Of a DNA stretch of 55,487 nucleotides, positions 21,484 through 30,624 are shown one piece after another. The stretch covers positions 1 through 55,487 of the forward strand of contig JBCFBK010000040.1 in NCBI GenBank assembly GCA_038562555.1, read 5' to 3'. This DNA is from JBCFBK01 sp038562555 (GTDB taxonomy: Bacteria; Bacteroidota; Bacteroidia; Bacteroidales; Prolixibacteraceae). Position numbers and translations under genes: made by a program. Within the stretch, counting starts at the first letter, position 1. The number at the start of each line of letters is the position of its first letter. The notes under the pieces are model-generated. The model was not told the origin of the DNA. It did no database searches and saw only the letters and a program-made list of their open reading frames with translations.

Positions 21484-22484
21484 TTATTGTAATTGGAGCA
21501 TCAGGGTTCATTGGGACCTATCTAGTTGACGATCTAATTAAACAGGGGTATGATGTATTCGCGACTGGCCGAAATCCAGTTATAATGGATCATTACAAAA
21601 AAAATAATATCAACTGCTGTGACCTGGACATTTCAAAAAAAGAGACCTTTAACCGGTTGCCAACGAAAAATATCGAAGCAGTGATACTTCTGGCAGCCTT
21701 ATTGCCGGCCAACGTTAGCCGGTATAACCCTTTTGATTATATCGATATAAATATATCAGGGACCCTGAATGTTCTGGAATTCTGCAGCGCAAATAATATA
21801 AAAAAGCTGATATCTACCACGTCATATTCTGATGTATGTAACCATTGGGAGAAGGATAAGTTAATCGACCCGGACATCTACAGAGATTACGTTTTAAAAG
21901 GAGATCACGCTGTGTACACGATCTCAAAAAACGCGGCGACAGACCTAATAATTCATTACAATAATGATTATGGGTTTCAAGGCTCTGTATTCAGATTACC
22001 CCCAGTATATGGATATGGCCCGCATTCTGAAATCTACGTTGATGGTAAATATTATAAATCAGGGCTACAAATATTTATCGAAAAAGCAATCGCAGGCTTA
22101 CCTATTGAAATCTTTGGAGACAAGGAAATCTCAAGAGACGTTGTATACGTCAAAGATGTTACGAATGCTTTCATGCGAGCAATAAAGAGTGAAACCAGTA
22201 AGGGTATTTATAACATATCGTCAGGTATGGCATTAACTTTAGAGAGGCAAGTTAAAGATATCATTGATGTGTTTTGCGGAGAAAACGGGAAATCTAAAAT
22301 AATCTTTTCACCGGATAAACCAAACTCAGGGAGAAGTTATGTATTCGACATATCAAAAGGCACGAAAGACTTTGGATATGTTCCTTCATATATTCCTTTT
22401 AAAAAAATGCTCCTAGATTACAAAAAGGAGATGGATAGCAAAAGATTTGAATACATGTTAACTGCACGAAAGAAAAACAAATGA
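21480..22484 (+). CDS. NAD-dependent epimerase/dehydratase (SDR) inserted in the nonulosonate operon
   Basis: A 334-residue extended SDR with GASGFIG at residues 6-12, the catalytic pair Tyr/Lys in VYTISKNAATD, and conserved PPVYGYGP and RDVVYVKDV segments. The core pathway to pseudaminic acid does not need another SDR, so this enzyme most likely modifies an intermediate or makes a companion sugar. ATGA overlaps on both sides with PseG-like and ATP-grasp genes tie it to the pathway. The substrate cannot be read from sequence. Confidence 0.88.
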   Translation: MIIVIGASGFIGTYLVDDLIKQGYDVFATGRNPVIMDHYKKNNINCCDLDISKKETFNRLPTKNIEAVILLAALLPANVSRYNPFDYIDINISGTLNVLEFCSANNIKKLISTTSYSDVCNHWEKDKLIDPDIYRDYVLKGDHAVYTISKNAATDLIIHYNNDYGFQGSVFRLPPVYGYGPHSEIYVDGKYYKSGLQIFIEKAIAGLPIEIFGDKEISRDVVYVKDVTNAFMRAIKSETSKGIYNISSGMALTLERQVKDIIDVFCGENGKSKIIFSPDKPNSGRSYVFDISKGTKDFGYVPSYIPFKKMLLDYKKEMDSKRFEYMLTARKKNK

Positions 22485-23632
22485 AAAAGCTATTTATTAT
22501 TGGAGCTGGAGAGATGCAAGTTCCGATTATAAAAAAAGCAAAAGAAATGGGGGTCTTTTGCATCGTTTCTGATTTTGATCCAAAAGCTCCGGGATTTGAA
22601 CTTGCCGATTTAAAACTCAATATATCCACCTTGGATTTTGAAAATACTTTGACGGCCGCGATTCAATTCAAAGCTGATGGCATTTTAACAACGTCTGATT
22701 ATCCTGTACGAACAGTTGCTTATGTCTGCGAGAAGATTGGTTTAAAAGGCTTAAGTCGCTATTCTGCCGAGGCTTGTACTAACAAGTATTTACAGAGAAC
22801 AAGTGTATCTGCATCAGGAATTCACATGCCAAAGTGCTACTCCTTATCATCGGCGGAAGAAATTAACAATTACCTAAATGATTTAGTTTTTCCATTAATT
22901 GTTAAACCTATTGATTCTTCGGCGAGCAGGGGAGTATCCAAGGCTATAAACAAAGAGGAGTTTTTTACAGCATTTCATCATGCGCTCAATTATAGCGTTG
23001 AAAAAAAAGTTATCGTAGAAGAATTCGTGGAAGGTCCCGAATATAGCGTTGAGAGTTTAACGCAAAATGGAGAGACTCATACGATTGCAATCACCCAGAA
23101 AAGCACACATGGTAGTGACAATAGATATTTTGTTGAGAGTCGACACATAGTTCCTGCAGACATAACTGCAACACAGGAGGGAGAAATCCAGTTATATGCA
23201 AAGAAAGTCATCGAAGCTCTAAAGATAGACAATTGTGCAACTCATTTAGAAATCAAGCTAAGTTCAAAAGGACCCGTCATGATTGAGATCGGAGCCAGGC
23301 TTGGTGGTGATTATATCACATCGGATCTAGTGCCTCTAGCCACAGGAGTTGACATGCTCAAAAATGTGATTAAAATTGCGTTGAACGAAAAAATTGATGT
23401 ACGGAAAAAAAAGTCACAATTTTCAGGTATTGAGTTTGTAACCTCTGAAAATTATAATGACGCTAAACGATTTATTTTAGAGAACAAAATGTCCGTTATA
23501 AAGTATGATTTAAAGCCATATAAAGAAAATCCTGTAACTAATTCTCTGGATCGTTTAGGATATATAATAGTAACTTCAGATAACCGTGAAAGTTTAGTGC
23601 AACAGCTTGCCCTTAATTCTGTTATTAAATGA
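22481..23632 (+). CDS. ATP-grasp ligase in the nonulosonate operon
   Basis: A 383-residue protein with the carbamoyl-phosphate-synthase-like ATP-grasp layout: an N-terminal Rossmann-like part (FIIGAGEMQVPIIKKA), VKPIDSSASRGVSKA (ATP-binding loop), VEEFVEGPEYSVE (metal/ATP strand) and VMIEIGARLGGDY with the Glu/Asn-type metal site. These enzymes activate a carboxylate as an acyl phosphate and join it to an amine. In this position it could attach an amino acid or other acid to an amino group of the sugar, which known pseudaminic acid variants do carry. Overlaps (ATGA) with both neighbours support a shared pathway. Confidence 0.87.
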   Translation: MKKLFIIGAGEMQVPIIKKAKEMGVFCIVSDFDPKAPGFELADLKLNISTLDFENTLTAAIQFKADGILTTSDYPVRTVAYVCEKIGLKGLSRYSAEACTNKYLQRTSVSASGIHMPKCYSLSSAEEINNYLNDLVFPLIVKPIDSSASRGVSKAINKEEFFTAFHHALNYSVEKKVIVEEFVEGPEYSVESLTQNGETHTIAITQKSTHGSDNRYFVESRHIVPADITATQEGEIQLYAKKVIEALKIDNCATHLEIKLSSKGPVMIEIGARLGGDYITSDLVPLATGVDMLKNVIKIALNEKIDVRKKKSQFSGIEFVTSENYNDAKRFILENKMSVIKYDLKPYKENPVTNSLDRLGYIIVTSDNRESLVQQLALNSVIK

Positions 23633-24651
23633 ATAATGTATTAAAAGATCTAAAACAGGTTTTTATAGTCGCTGAATTGTCAGCGAACCACAATAACGAT
23701 TTCGGATTGACTGTCAAAACAATAGAAGCGATGGCCAAAGCCGGTGCAAACGCTGTAAAAATCCAAACATATAAACCGAATAGTTTGACAATTGATTCTA
23801 ATTCAGGGTATTTCTCGCCACGCACCGAGGGATTGTGGAAAGGATATACACCTTGGAAACTCTATAAGGAAGCTTCGATGCCTTATGAATGGCAACCGAA
23901 ATTAAAAAAAATTGCAGAAGAACTCGGCCTAATTTTTTTTTCATCTCCTTTCGATAAGGATGGAGTTGATTTTTTAGAAGCTATGGATGTGCCGATATAC
24001 AAGATAGCCTCTATGGAAATCACAGATATTCCACTTATTGAACACGTTGCATCAAAAGGTAAACCAATGTTAGTCTCGACAGGAGTAGCAGAAATTGAAG
24101 ACATTCAATTAGCATTGGATGCTTGTAAAAAACGAGGAAATTCCCAAGTCACACTGCTTAAGTGCACTTCAAACTATCCGGCTACAATTACGGATGCCAA
24201 CCTTTTAACAATTCCGGATATGAAAAAGCGTTTTGGAGTGGATGTAGGTGTTTCAGATCATACGATGGGGAGTTTGGTTCCCACAGTTGCTGTTGCTTTA
24301 GGTGCCTGTATTGTAGAAAAGCATTTTATTCTGGACCGGCAGCTAGGTGGTCCAGATTCGGCGTTCAGTATGGAACCGCTTGAATTTGAGGAAATGGTAG
24401 GTGCTGTGCGTCAAGCTGAGGCTGCTCTTGGACAAATAAGTTATAACGTTTCAGAAAAGGATAAAAAGAGGCGACGTTCTCTCTTTGTGGTAAAAGACAT
24501 AAAAGCGGGGGAATCTTTAACAGAGGAGAATGTAAAGAGCATTCGTCCCGGGTATGGTTTACATCCAGGAAAGTTAAGAGACATTTTGGGGAAAGTGGTG
24601 ATAGAGGATATTAAAATGGGCGAACCCTTATTAATGACTCATATTAAATAG
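23629..24651 (+). CDS. pseI: Pseudaminic acid synthase, PseI (NeuB family)
   Basis: A 340-residue NeuB-type enzyme with the N-terminal TIM-barrel segments FIVAELSANHNNDF, AVKIQTYKPNSLT, FSSPFDKDGVDFLE, YKIASMEITD and STGVAEIEDI, plus a C-terminal antifreeze-like (SAF) domain from about residue 285 (RRRSLFVVKDIKAGE). The enzyme condenses the free sugar with phosphoenolpyruvate to a nonulosonic acid. Sequence style (ELSANHNND, AGANAVKIQTY) is that of PseI rather than sialic acid synthase. It ends the biosynthetic set; the flippase gene starts 3 nt behind its stop. Confidence 0.93.
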   Translation: MNNVLKDLKQVFIVAELSANHNNDFGLTVKTIEAMAKAGANAVKIQTYKPNSLTIDSNSGYFSPRTEGLWKGYTPWKLYKEASMPYEWQPKLKKIAEELGLIFFSSPFDKDGVDFLEAMDVPIYKIASMEITDIPLIEHVASKGKPMLVSTGVAEIEDIQLALDACKKRGNSQVTLLKCTSNYPATITDANLLTIPDMKKRFGVDVGVSDHTMGSLVPTVAVALGACIVEKHFILDRQLGGPDSAFSMEPLEFEEMVGAVRQAEAALGQISYNVSEKDKKRRRSLFVVKDIKAGESLTEENVKSIRPGYGLHPGKLRDILGKVVIEDIKMGEPLLMTHIK

Positions 24652-24653
24652 GA

Positions 24654-26117
24654 ATGTCAAAGATCCGGAACTTAGTTCAAAAAGCTGCCGGGAATGGGGT
24701 ATTACAGTATATCTTTAGTCGATATGCCACCTATTTTGTTCAGTTCATTAATTCGCTCTTTATTGCAGTTTTTTTGGGCCCATATTATTTAGGAATTTGG
24801 GGGTTTATCTCATTGATTATTCAATATTTGACTCAATTAAACCTAGGAATCCCTCATTCGGTGAATGCTCTAGTCTCTGTTCACAAAAATAAAGAATGGT
24901 ATGTTGAGAAAATTATAGGTGCTTCTCTAACAATGCTTTTCGGACTCTCTATTCTAATAATTTTGTTTTTTGGAGCAAATGAGGTTTTTAATTTTGATAT
25001 AGGCGGAAAGTACAATTTTTCCTTGTACGTTCCATTAGTTATAGTGATTGGCATATTTGGGCATTTCAACTCCCTATTCAGCAATATTTTCAGAATTTAT
25101 GGAAGAATAACTGAAATAGCTATAAATCAATCGATTTTGCCCTTTCTAATGTTGATTGCTATTTTCATTTTTAGAGGAAATGATCTTCTTTGGGCCTTAG
25201 TTTGTGCCAATTTGTTTGCTTTTGCATTTTCGATGGGCATGTACCTTATTAAAATGCCCGTCGATCTTAAACCGATTTTTGCGACGAGATTAATAAAAAT
25301 TATTCAAATTAAAGGCTGGCATTTGTTTGTTTATAATACTTCTTTCTATTTAATAATTATTTCAACCAAATCATTTATCAGCGCGTATTACACGGTTGAA
25401 GAATTCGGGTATTTTACCTTTGCATTTTCATTAGCTCATGCTGTTTTGATGTTGTTAGAATCGTTTTCGTTTCTTGTTTATCCAAAACTTTTAAATCGGT
25501 TGGCCTTTTCAACGGCTGAAAAGATAACTTCATTACTAAAGATAATCAGAGACGTTTACATTACGACCTCCCATTTGCTCATTCATTTGGCGATATTCGT
25601 TTTTCCGATTTTCCTTATGTTTTTCCCTCAATACGAACTAACTAGTAAGAGTTTTAAGTTAATTGCCTTAACTGTCGTATTGTATACCAATTCGTTTGGC
25701 TATACGGGTTTATTGATAGCAAAAGGTGAGGAGAAAAAATTAGGGTACGTGTCCTTATTCGCTCTCGGGATCAATACTCTTAGTGCTCTCTTCGTTATTA
25801 AGATTCTTCACGTACCCTTCTCATCGGCAATTATTGCCACAACTGCGACATATATGATATATATATATATTCTTGGATACTTAGGAAGAAAAACAATCGG
25901 TTCAGACACTTCCGTAAGAATGGTTCTTAAAGATATATATCCGATGCGTCTAATAATTCCATTTTCGCTAAGTTTGTCTTTTATTATTTTTTCCTTCCCA
26001 GCTTTTTTATTAGTGGTACCGTTAGCTTTATTTTTAGTTTTGAACTGTAAAGTATTGAAAAATCTCCGACAAATAACTTTGTCTATCGTAAATAATTCCA
26101 AAGTTTTTAACATCTAG
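24654..26117 (+). CDS. Wzx-type oligosaccharide flippase (MOP family)
   Basis: A 487-residue, strongly hydrophobic protein with about 12-14 membrane helices. The N-terminal block YIFSRYATYFVQFINSLF followed by FLGPYYLGIWGFISLI is typical of polysaccharide biosynthesis proteins of the MOP superfamily. It would flip undecaprenyl-linked repeat units to the periplasmic face for polymerisation. It starts 3 nt behind PseI and is followed 5 nt later by the lipoprotein gene. A run of alternating AT bases (ATATATATATAT near 25859) codes for YIYIYI in one helix. Confidence 0.93.
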   Translation: MSKIRNLVQKAAGNGVLQYIFSRYATYFVQFINSLFIAVFLGPYYLGIWGFISLIIQYLTQLNLGIPHSVNALVSVHKNKEWYVEKIIGASLTMLFGLSILIILFFGANEVFNFDIGGKYNFSLYVPLVIVIGIFGHFNSLFSNIFRIYGRITEIAINQSILPFLMLIAIFIFRGNDLLWALVCANLFAFAFSMGMYLIKMPVDLKPIFATRLIKIIQIKGWHLFVYNTSFYLIIISTKSFISAYYTVEEFGYFTFAFSLAHAVLMLLESFSFLVYPKLLNRLAFSTAEKITSLLKIIRDVYITTSHLLIHLAIFVFPIFLMFFPQYELTSKSFKLIALTVVLYTNSFGYTGLLIAKGEEKKLGYVSLFALGINTLSALFVIKILHVPFSSAIIATTATYMIYIYILGYLGRKTIGSDTSVRMVLKDIYPMRLIIPFSLSLSFIIFSFPAFLLVVPLALFLVLNCKVLKNLRQITLSIVNNSKVFNI

Positions 26118-26121
26118 TCCT

Positions 26122-27210
26122 ATGTCCAAACAATTTGAGTTTTTTATTCCTATTTGGAATCACAGAAAAAGGATTCTCCTTCTTCTCGTTTCTTTTGTTC
26201 TGATTAGTTGTAATAAACATGAAAGAGAAGATGAAGAGGTAGTTTCATCTTCCCCTTACATACAGAATGACCTAGTTTTATCGTCCGATAAACATTTAGC
26301 TTTCCCTGACTTAACATGGTACAATAATAATTGGTTCATTACCTTTCGGGTATCTGATGCTCACATAAAAGGCACATTTAATGAGATTAAAGTCTATAAG
26401 AGTACAGACTTCCATGAGTGGGTAGAAATAAATGGTTTTGAATATCCCGGGTATGATTTAAGAGATCCAAAATTTTCATATAATGCATTAACAGACAGTT
26501 TATATCTACATATTCACGCAGCAAGCGAGGGTGATAATTACGCAGCAACCCGTCGAAATCTTATTGTGAACTTTGAAAAAAAGAGCAACATTTTTCGATT
26601 CGAATCGATTTCCAATTTTAAAATGCATCCTCAATACCCTATTGATTGGTTGTGGAGACCTGTTTGGTATAAAGGGAGTTGTTTTGTTGGTGGCTATTCT
26701 GGAGGCAGTCTGAGATTATATCAATATTCCGGGTTAAAAAAGTCCCCGATAATATTTCCCTTTCTGGAAAATGATGGGGCATCTGAATCTACAATAAAAT
26801 TCTTGAATGAAAGGATGTACTGCATAGTACGCCGCGGCGGACAAGCTCTTTTTGGAGTATCTCAGGAGTTGGCGAACAATAACTCCGAAGAAAAACCCTA
26901 CATGTTTGACATGCAGTGGAATAGTTTGCCATTTCTTGATTTAGGAGGACCCAATATGATAATCGATAACGAAAGGGCTTATATAGGTGGTAGAATTGAT
27001 GGTTGCAAAACGGCAATAATTACTTATTCTATTCCCGATAATAAAGTTGACCATATAGAGGAGTTATATTCTTTTGGTGATAATTCTTATCCTGGAATGA
27101 TTTTAAAGGATAGTAAAATTTACGGTCTATATTACACCCAGTCATCATCGGGTAAATTTCAAATTCGTTCAATTATTTACGATTTGGCAATGGCTATGCA
27201 GAGCAATTAG
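26122..27210 (+). CDS. Sialidase-like beta-propeller lipoprotein
   Basis: A 362-residue protein with a lipoprotein signal (KRILLLLVSFVLISC, Cys30). Its body reads like a five- or six-bladed propeller: FPDLTWYNNNWFITFR, then an Asp-box-like blade turn KSTDFHEWVE, later GGYSGGSLRLYQY, MYCIVRRGG and FGDNSYPGMILKDSKIYGLYY, which resembles blades of exo-sialidase-like glycosidases. The catalytic residues of classical sialidases cannot be confirmed from the text. As a surface lipoprotein inside a nonulosonic-acid locus it might trim or bind the polymer. Binding without catalysis is an equally good reading. Confidence 0.72.
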   Translation: MSKQFEFFIPIWNHRKRILLLLVSFVLISCNKHEREDEEVVSSSPYIQNDLVLSSDKHLAFPDLTWYNNNWFITFRVSDAHIKGTFNEIKVYKSTDFHEWVEINGFEYPGYDLRDPKFSYNALTDSLYLHIHAASEGDNYAATRRNLIVNFEKKSNIFRFESISNFKMHPQYPIDWLWRPVWYKGSCFVGGYSGGSLRLYQYSGLKKSPIIFPFLENDGASESTIKFLNERMYCIVRRGGQALFGVSQELANNNSEEKPYMFDMQWNSLPFLDLGGPNMIIDNERAYIGGRIDGCKTAIITYSIPDNKVDHIEELYSFGDNSYPGMILKDSKIYGLYYTQSSSGKFQIRSIIYDLAMAMQSN

Positions 27211-27271
27211 AACTAGCTTTGTAATTTTCAAAAAAGCTTCCCTCCAATTTAAGTTAAAGAGAAACTGAGCA

Positions 27272-28240
27272 ATGAATGAAAAAAAAAAGAATAATTTCCG
27301 AAGTGCATATTTAATCACCAAACCCCTACAATACGTTAACGCGACGAATATTCCCGATGAACGACCAAAAGACTGTCTTATAATAAAAAGCTTTGCTGGT
27401 GCTGAAACATTTGTGAGAAATGTTTCAGCATATTCAATCCATTGGGATAAGGTATTTTCTTTTGAATCCAGATCTGAAGCATTCGAATTCATAGTCTTAA
27501 ATAAGAATAAATATAACCGCATATTTTTAGATTCGGATATTGGACTATTTTATCATCTTTCCCAATTTTCAGGAATCGACATTTTTACTTATGAAGAAGG
27601 CATAGGCTCATATAGGAAGATCCGGGATACGACAAAACTAATAGAAAAATTAAAGGCCGTTATCTGGTCGATACTGGGATTTAACAACTGGATCGGTGGA
27701 AATAAATTCACCAAAGGGATTTATCTGTACAATCCAGCTGTGTTTAGACAACTAATACCTAATGAAAAAAAGCCCGTTTATAAACTAAACAATAGTTTTC
27801 ATTCAAGTGCTTTACATTTAAAAGAATTGTCTTATCTGCATGAAAACATAGACTTCGGAAGGTACAAAAATGAAAACTTGTTAGTTTACTTATCTTCCTG
27901 GGAAATCAGCGAAAGTATCTTGTCAAAATTAGAGTCATTCCCAACTCACATAAAGATCTTAAAGCCCCATCCGAATACGTTAACAAAAACACGATTGACT
28001 TCTCATTTTGATGAAGTAATTACCAGCGCTATTCCGGTAGAGATTTTTCTTATCAAAGTGTCGAAATATTGCAACCAGTTAGTTATTGTGCATGAAAACA
28101 GCTCCGCTCTTTTGTATCTTAATGATGTTCAATATCTAGAAGTAAATATCTCTACTTTAAAGTTTAAAGAAGAATATAGGAAAATACGAGAACTAATACT
28201 CAACGATACTGTCGTGCTACCACGGAAGTTGGTCGTTTAA
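27272..28240 (+). CDS. Sialyltransferase-like (polysialyltransferase/GT52-type) enzyme
   Basis: A 322-residue protein without membrane helices. It shows the two motifs shared by bacterial sialyltransferase families: an acidic-acidic-Gly motif in TYEEGIGSY (Glu108-Glu109-Gly110, catalytic base) and the His-Pro motif in ILKPHPNT (His233-Pro234, CMP binding). A Ser-Ser pair in HENSSALLY (277-278) follows, as in polysialyltransferase-like proteins. This makes it the best candidate for moving the CMP-activated nonulosonic acid onto the repeat unit. The gene is 61 nt behind the lipoprotein gene. The exact family (GT52 or PF07388-like) needs a profile search. Confidence 0.7.
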   Translation: MNEKKKNNFRSAYLITKPLQYVNATNIPDERPKDCLIIKSFAGAETFVRNVSAYSIHWDKVFSFESRSEAFEFIVLNKNKYNRIFLDSDIGLFYHLSQFSGIDIFTYEEGIGSYRKIRDTTKLIEKLKAVIWSILGFNNWIGGNKFTKGIYLYNPAVFRQLIPNEKKPVYKLNNSFHSSALHLKELSYLHENIDFGRYKNENLLVYLSSWEISESILSKLESFPTHIKILKPHPNTLTKTRLTSHFDEVITSAIPVEIFLIKVSKYCNQLVIVHENSSALLYLNDVQYLEVNISTLKFKEEYRKIRELILNDTVVLPRKLVV

Positions 28241-28288
28241 GTGAAAGGTCAGTTATATCATATATTGCAATTGATAAATTGAAAAATT

Positions 28289-29494
28289 ATGAAGGTACTT
28301 CAAATAAATTCTGTATGTGGGACTGGAAGTACCGGTCGTATAGCTGTGGATATTAGCAAAGTTCTGTTTGAGCATGGGATTGATAATAAAATATTCTTCG
28401 GTATTGCCTCCGGGGAATATCACGCTGGCAAAAAGTTTGGGTCGAATTTGGATTTGCGATCTCACCAGTTGGTCACCAGGTTCTGGGGGACGCATGGGAT
28501 GTCATCCTCAGGTCCAACAAAAAAAATGATCGAGTCGATCAGAGAATATAACCCCGACGTAATTCACCTGCATAATATCCATGGCTTCTATTTGAATACT
28601 CAGTTACTTTTTCAATATCTGAAACACTCGGATAAACCAGTAGTATGGACTATGCATGATTGTTGGGCATTTACAGGACACTGCGCTTATTTTGACATGG
28701 TACAATGTGACAAGTGGAAGAAGAAGTGTTACAAATGCCCTGCTCTGAAATCGTATCCGGTAAGCTATATCTTTGATAAAAGCACATTTAATTTTGAAAA
28801 GAAAAAGAAAGTCTTTACCAGCATTGAAAATTTAACTCTCGTTACACCATCAAAATGGCTCAAAAATCAAATAAAAGAATCGTTTCTGAGCAGATTTCAA
28901 ATAAACGTCATACATAATGGAATCGATCTATCTGTGTTTAGGCCATTAAATCAAATCGAATTGAAACGAAAATATCATTTGGAGAAAAAGAAAGTAATTC
29001 TCGGAGTCACTTCACAAGGATTTTCTGGAAGGAAAGGACTAAACCATTTTATAGCTCTCGCACGAAACTTAGATAGCGATAATCAAATAATCTTAATCGG
29101 AATTGACGAGAAAGACCGAAAACAAATACCTTCTTCAATTATTGGAATAACACGTACCGAAAATATTCAGGAATTGGCAGAATATTATTCTCTTGCTGAT
29201 GTATTTGTCAACCCAACATTGGAAGACAATTTTCCCACGGTGAATCTAGAATCATTAGCATGTGGAACACCAGTCATCACCTTTAATACGGGCGGAAGTC
29301 CGGAAGCAGTAGATCAAGATACGGGGATGGTCATAGAAAGAGATAATAACCAAGAATTATTTAAGGCAATCCAAGAGATCGTGCGTGGGGGAAAGCTACA
29401 TTATACGCAAAAATGCAGAGACAGGGCAGTAAATTATTATTCCGGTAAGGACAGAAACGTTGACTATATTAAGCTCTATCGATCAATTTTATGA
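28289..29494 (+). CDS. GT4-family glycosyltransferase
   Basis: A 401-residue GT-B enzyme. The N-terminus MKVLQINSVCGTGSTGRIA is typical of WcaC/Bacteroides-like GT4 transferases. The acceptor half has VIHLHNIHG and WTMHDCWAFTGHC with a Cys-rich stretch (CDKWKKKCYKCPAL). The donor half has TPSKWLKNQ, NGIDLSVFRP and the EX7E region (NPTLEDNFPTVNLESLACGTP, shown in outline). It would add a sugar to the lipid-linked repeat unit on the cytoplasmic side. The stop overlaps the polymerase start (ATGA). Confidence 0.92.
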   Translation: MKVLQINSVCGTGSTGRIAVDISKVLFEHGIDNKIFFGIASGEYHAGKKFGSNLDLRSHQLVTRFWGTHGMSSSGPTKKMIESIREYNPDVIHLHNIHGFYLNTQLLFQYLKHSDKPVVWTMHDCWAFTGHCAYFDMVQCDKWKKKCYKCPALKSYPVSYIFDKSTFNFEKKKKVFTSIENLTLVTPSKWLKNQIKESFLSRFQINVIHNGIDLSVFRPLNQIELKRKYHLEKKKVILGVTSQGFSGRKGLNHFIALARNLDSDNQIILIGIDEKDRKQIPSSIIGITRTENIQELAEYYSLADVFVNPTLEDNFPTVNLESLACGTPVITFNTGGSPEAVDQDTGMVIERDNNQELFKAIQEIVRGGKLHYTQKCRDRAVNYYSGKDRNVDYIKLYRSIL

Positions 29495-30558
29495 TTTATT
29501 ACACGCTATTAATCGTAACCATCGGATTGAGCGTAGTGCTCAAATTAGAAATGAATCTTACTCTCAAGGGGTTATGGCTTAAGTATAGCAATCAAAGCGT
29601 TTATATTTTTTCAATATGTCTATTTCTTACATTAATTGCAGGGCTAAGACATAGTCGGATTGGCCTCGATACCATCCAATACAAGGATATGTTTGAATTT
29701 ATTTCCCAAAATAAATTGGGATATATTGCAAGAACTTCATCCATTGAAGGTGGATATCTTATTTACAATAAGATAATTAGCAGTATTGGTGGCAGTTTTC
29801 AATTCTTTTTATTAATATCTGCAGCCATTTACGTTTATAGTATCGGATTTTTAATAAAAAAATTCTCTTTGGTATATTGGTTGAGTTTTATTCTTTTCAT
29901 TGCGTTCGGATTCTATTCCCTAACATTAAACGAGATAAGGCAATCGTTGGCTGTGGCTTTGACGTCTTTAAGTTTTTTTTTCATCGTCAGAAGAAAAATA
30001 TATTATTTCCTTTTAATAATCCTTATATCTGCCTTATTTCATAAAACCAGTATCATTTTCATCCCTGCTTATTGGATTTTTAACCTTAATGTTAGTACAA
30101 AGCATATTGTATTAATGCTCTTGATGGGACTAATTGTTTGGCAAATAGCAGAAATACTTAAACCATTTTTACTAGCCTTTTCGCGAATAACCTATAGTGA
30201 AGTTGCGACGGGTGGCAAGAATATGCTTCTCTTTCAAATCGGCACACTAATAGTATGCCTTATATTCAAAGATTATGTTTTTGATAGCTCTTCATATGAT
30301 AAGTTTTTTTTCTTTATGTTAGCATACACAACGTTACTATTTCCCATATGTAACTTCAACCCCACTTTTTTTCGACTTCAATACTATTCTTTTATATTCA
30401 TGATTCTTTTAATTCCAAATGTGCTGCAGAAAATACCTAATAAAGTAATTAAGTATGCTGGCATGGTCATTTATGTATTGATTAGCCTCTGGTATGCAAG
30501 CAATTACACGATCATAAATGCTCGCCAAATCATTCCATATGCGTTCTTTTGGCAGTAA
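29491..30558 (+). CDS. EpsG-family membrane protein, Wzy-type polymerase candidate
   Basis: A 355-residue protein with about nine to ten hydrophobic helices. The early block ALAGLRHSRIG-like (LIAGLRHSRIGLDTIQY) and the loop IEGGYLIYNKIIS, followed by LNEIRQSLAVAL, match the EpsG family, which includes Wzy-like polymerases. It would join repeat units in the periplasm. Very low GC and hydrophobicity are usual for this gene. It overlaps the preceding glycosyltransferase gene by 4 nt. Confidence 0.88.
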   Translation: MIYYTLLIVTIGLSVVLKLEMNLTLKGLWLKYSNQSVYIFSICLFLTLIAGLRHSRIGLDTIQYKDMFEFISQNKLGYIARTSSIEGGYLIYNKIISSIGGSFQFFLLISAAIYVYSIGFLIKKFSLVYWLSFILFIAFGFYSLTLNEIRQSLAVALTSLSFFFIVRRKIYYFLLIILISALFHKTSIIFIPAYWIFNLNVSTKHIVLMLLMGLIVWQIAEILKPFLLAFSRITYSEVATGGKNMLLFQIGTLIVCLIFKDYVFDSSSYDKFFFFMLAYTTLLFPICNFNPTFFRLQYYSFIFMILLIPNVLQKIPNKVIKYAGMVIYVLISLWYASNYTIINARQIIPYAFFWQ

Positions 30559-30624
30559 GGAGTAATCATAAGATAAGAAAAATCATGGCAATTTAGAATC
30601 TTTACGATAAACATTTAGTTCTCC

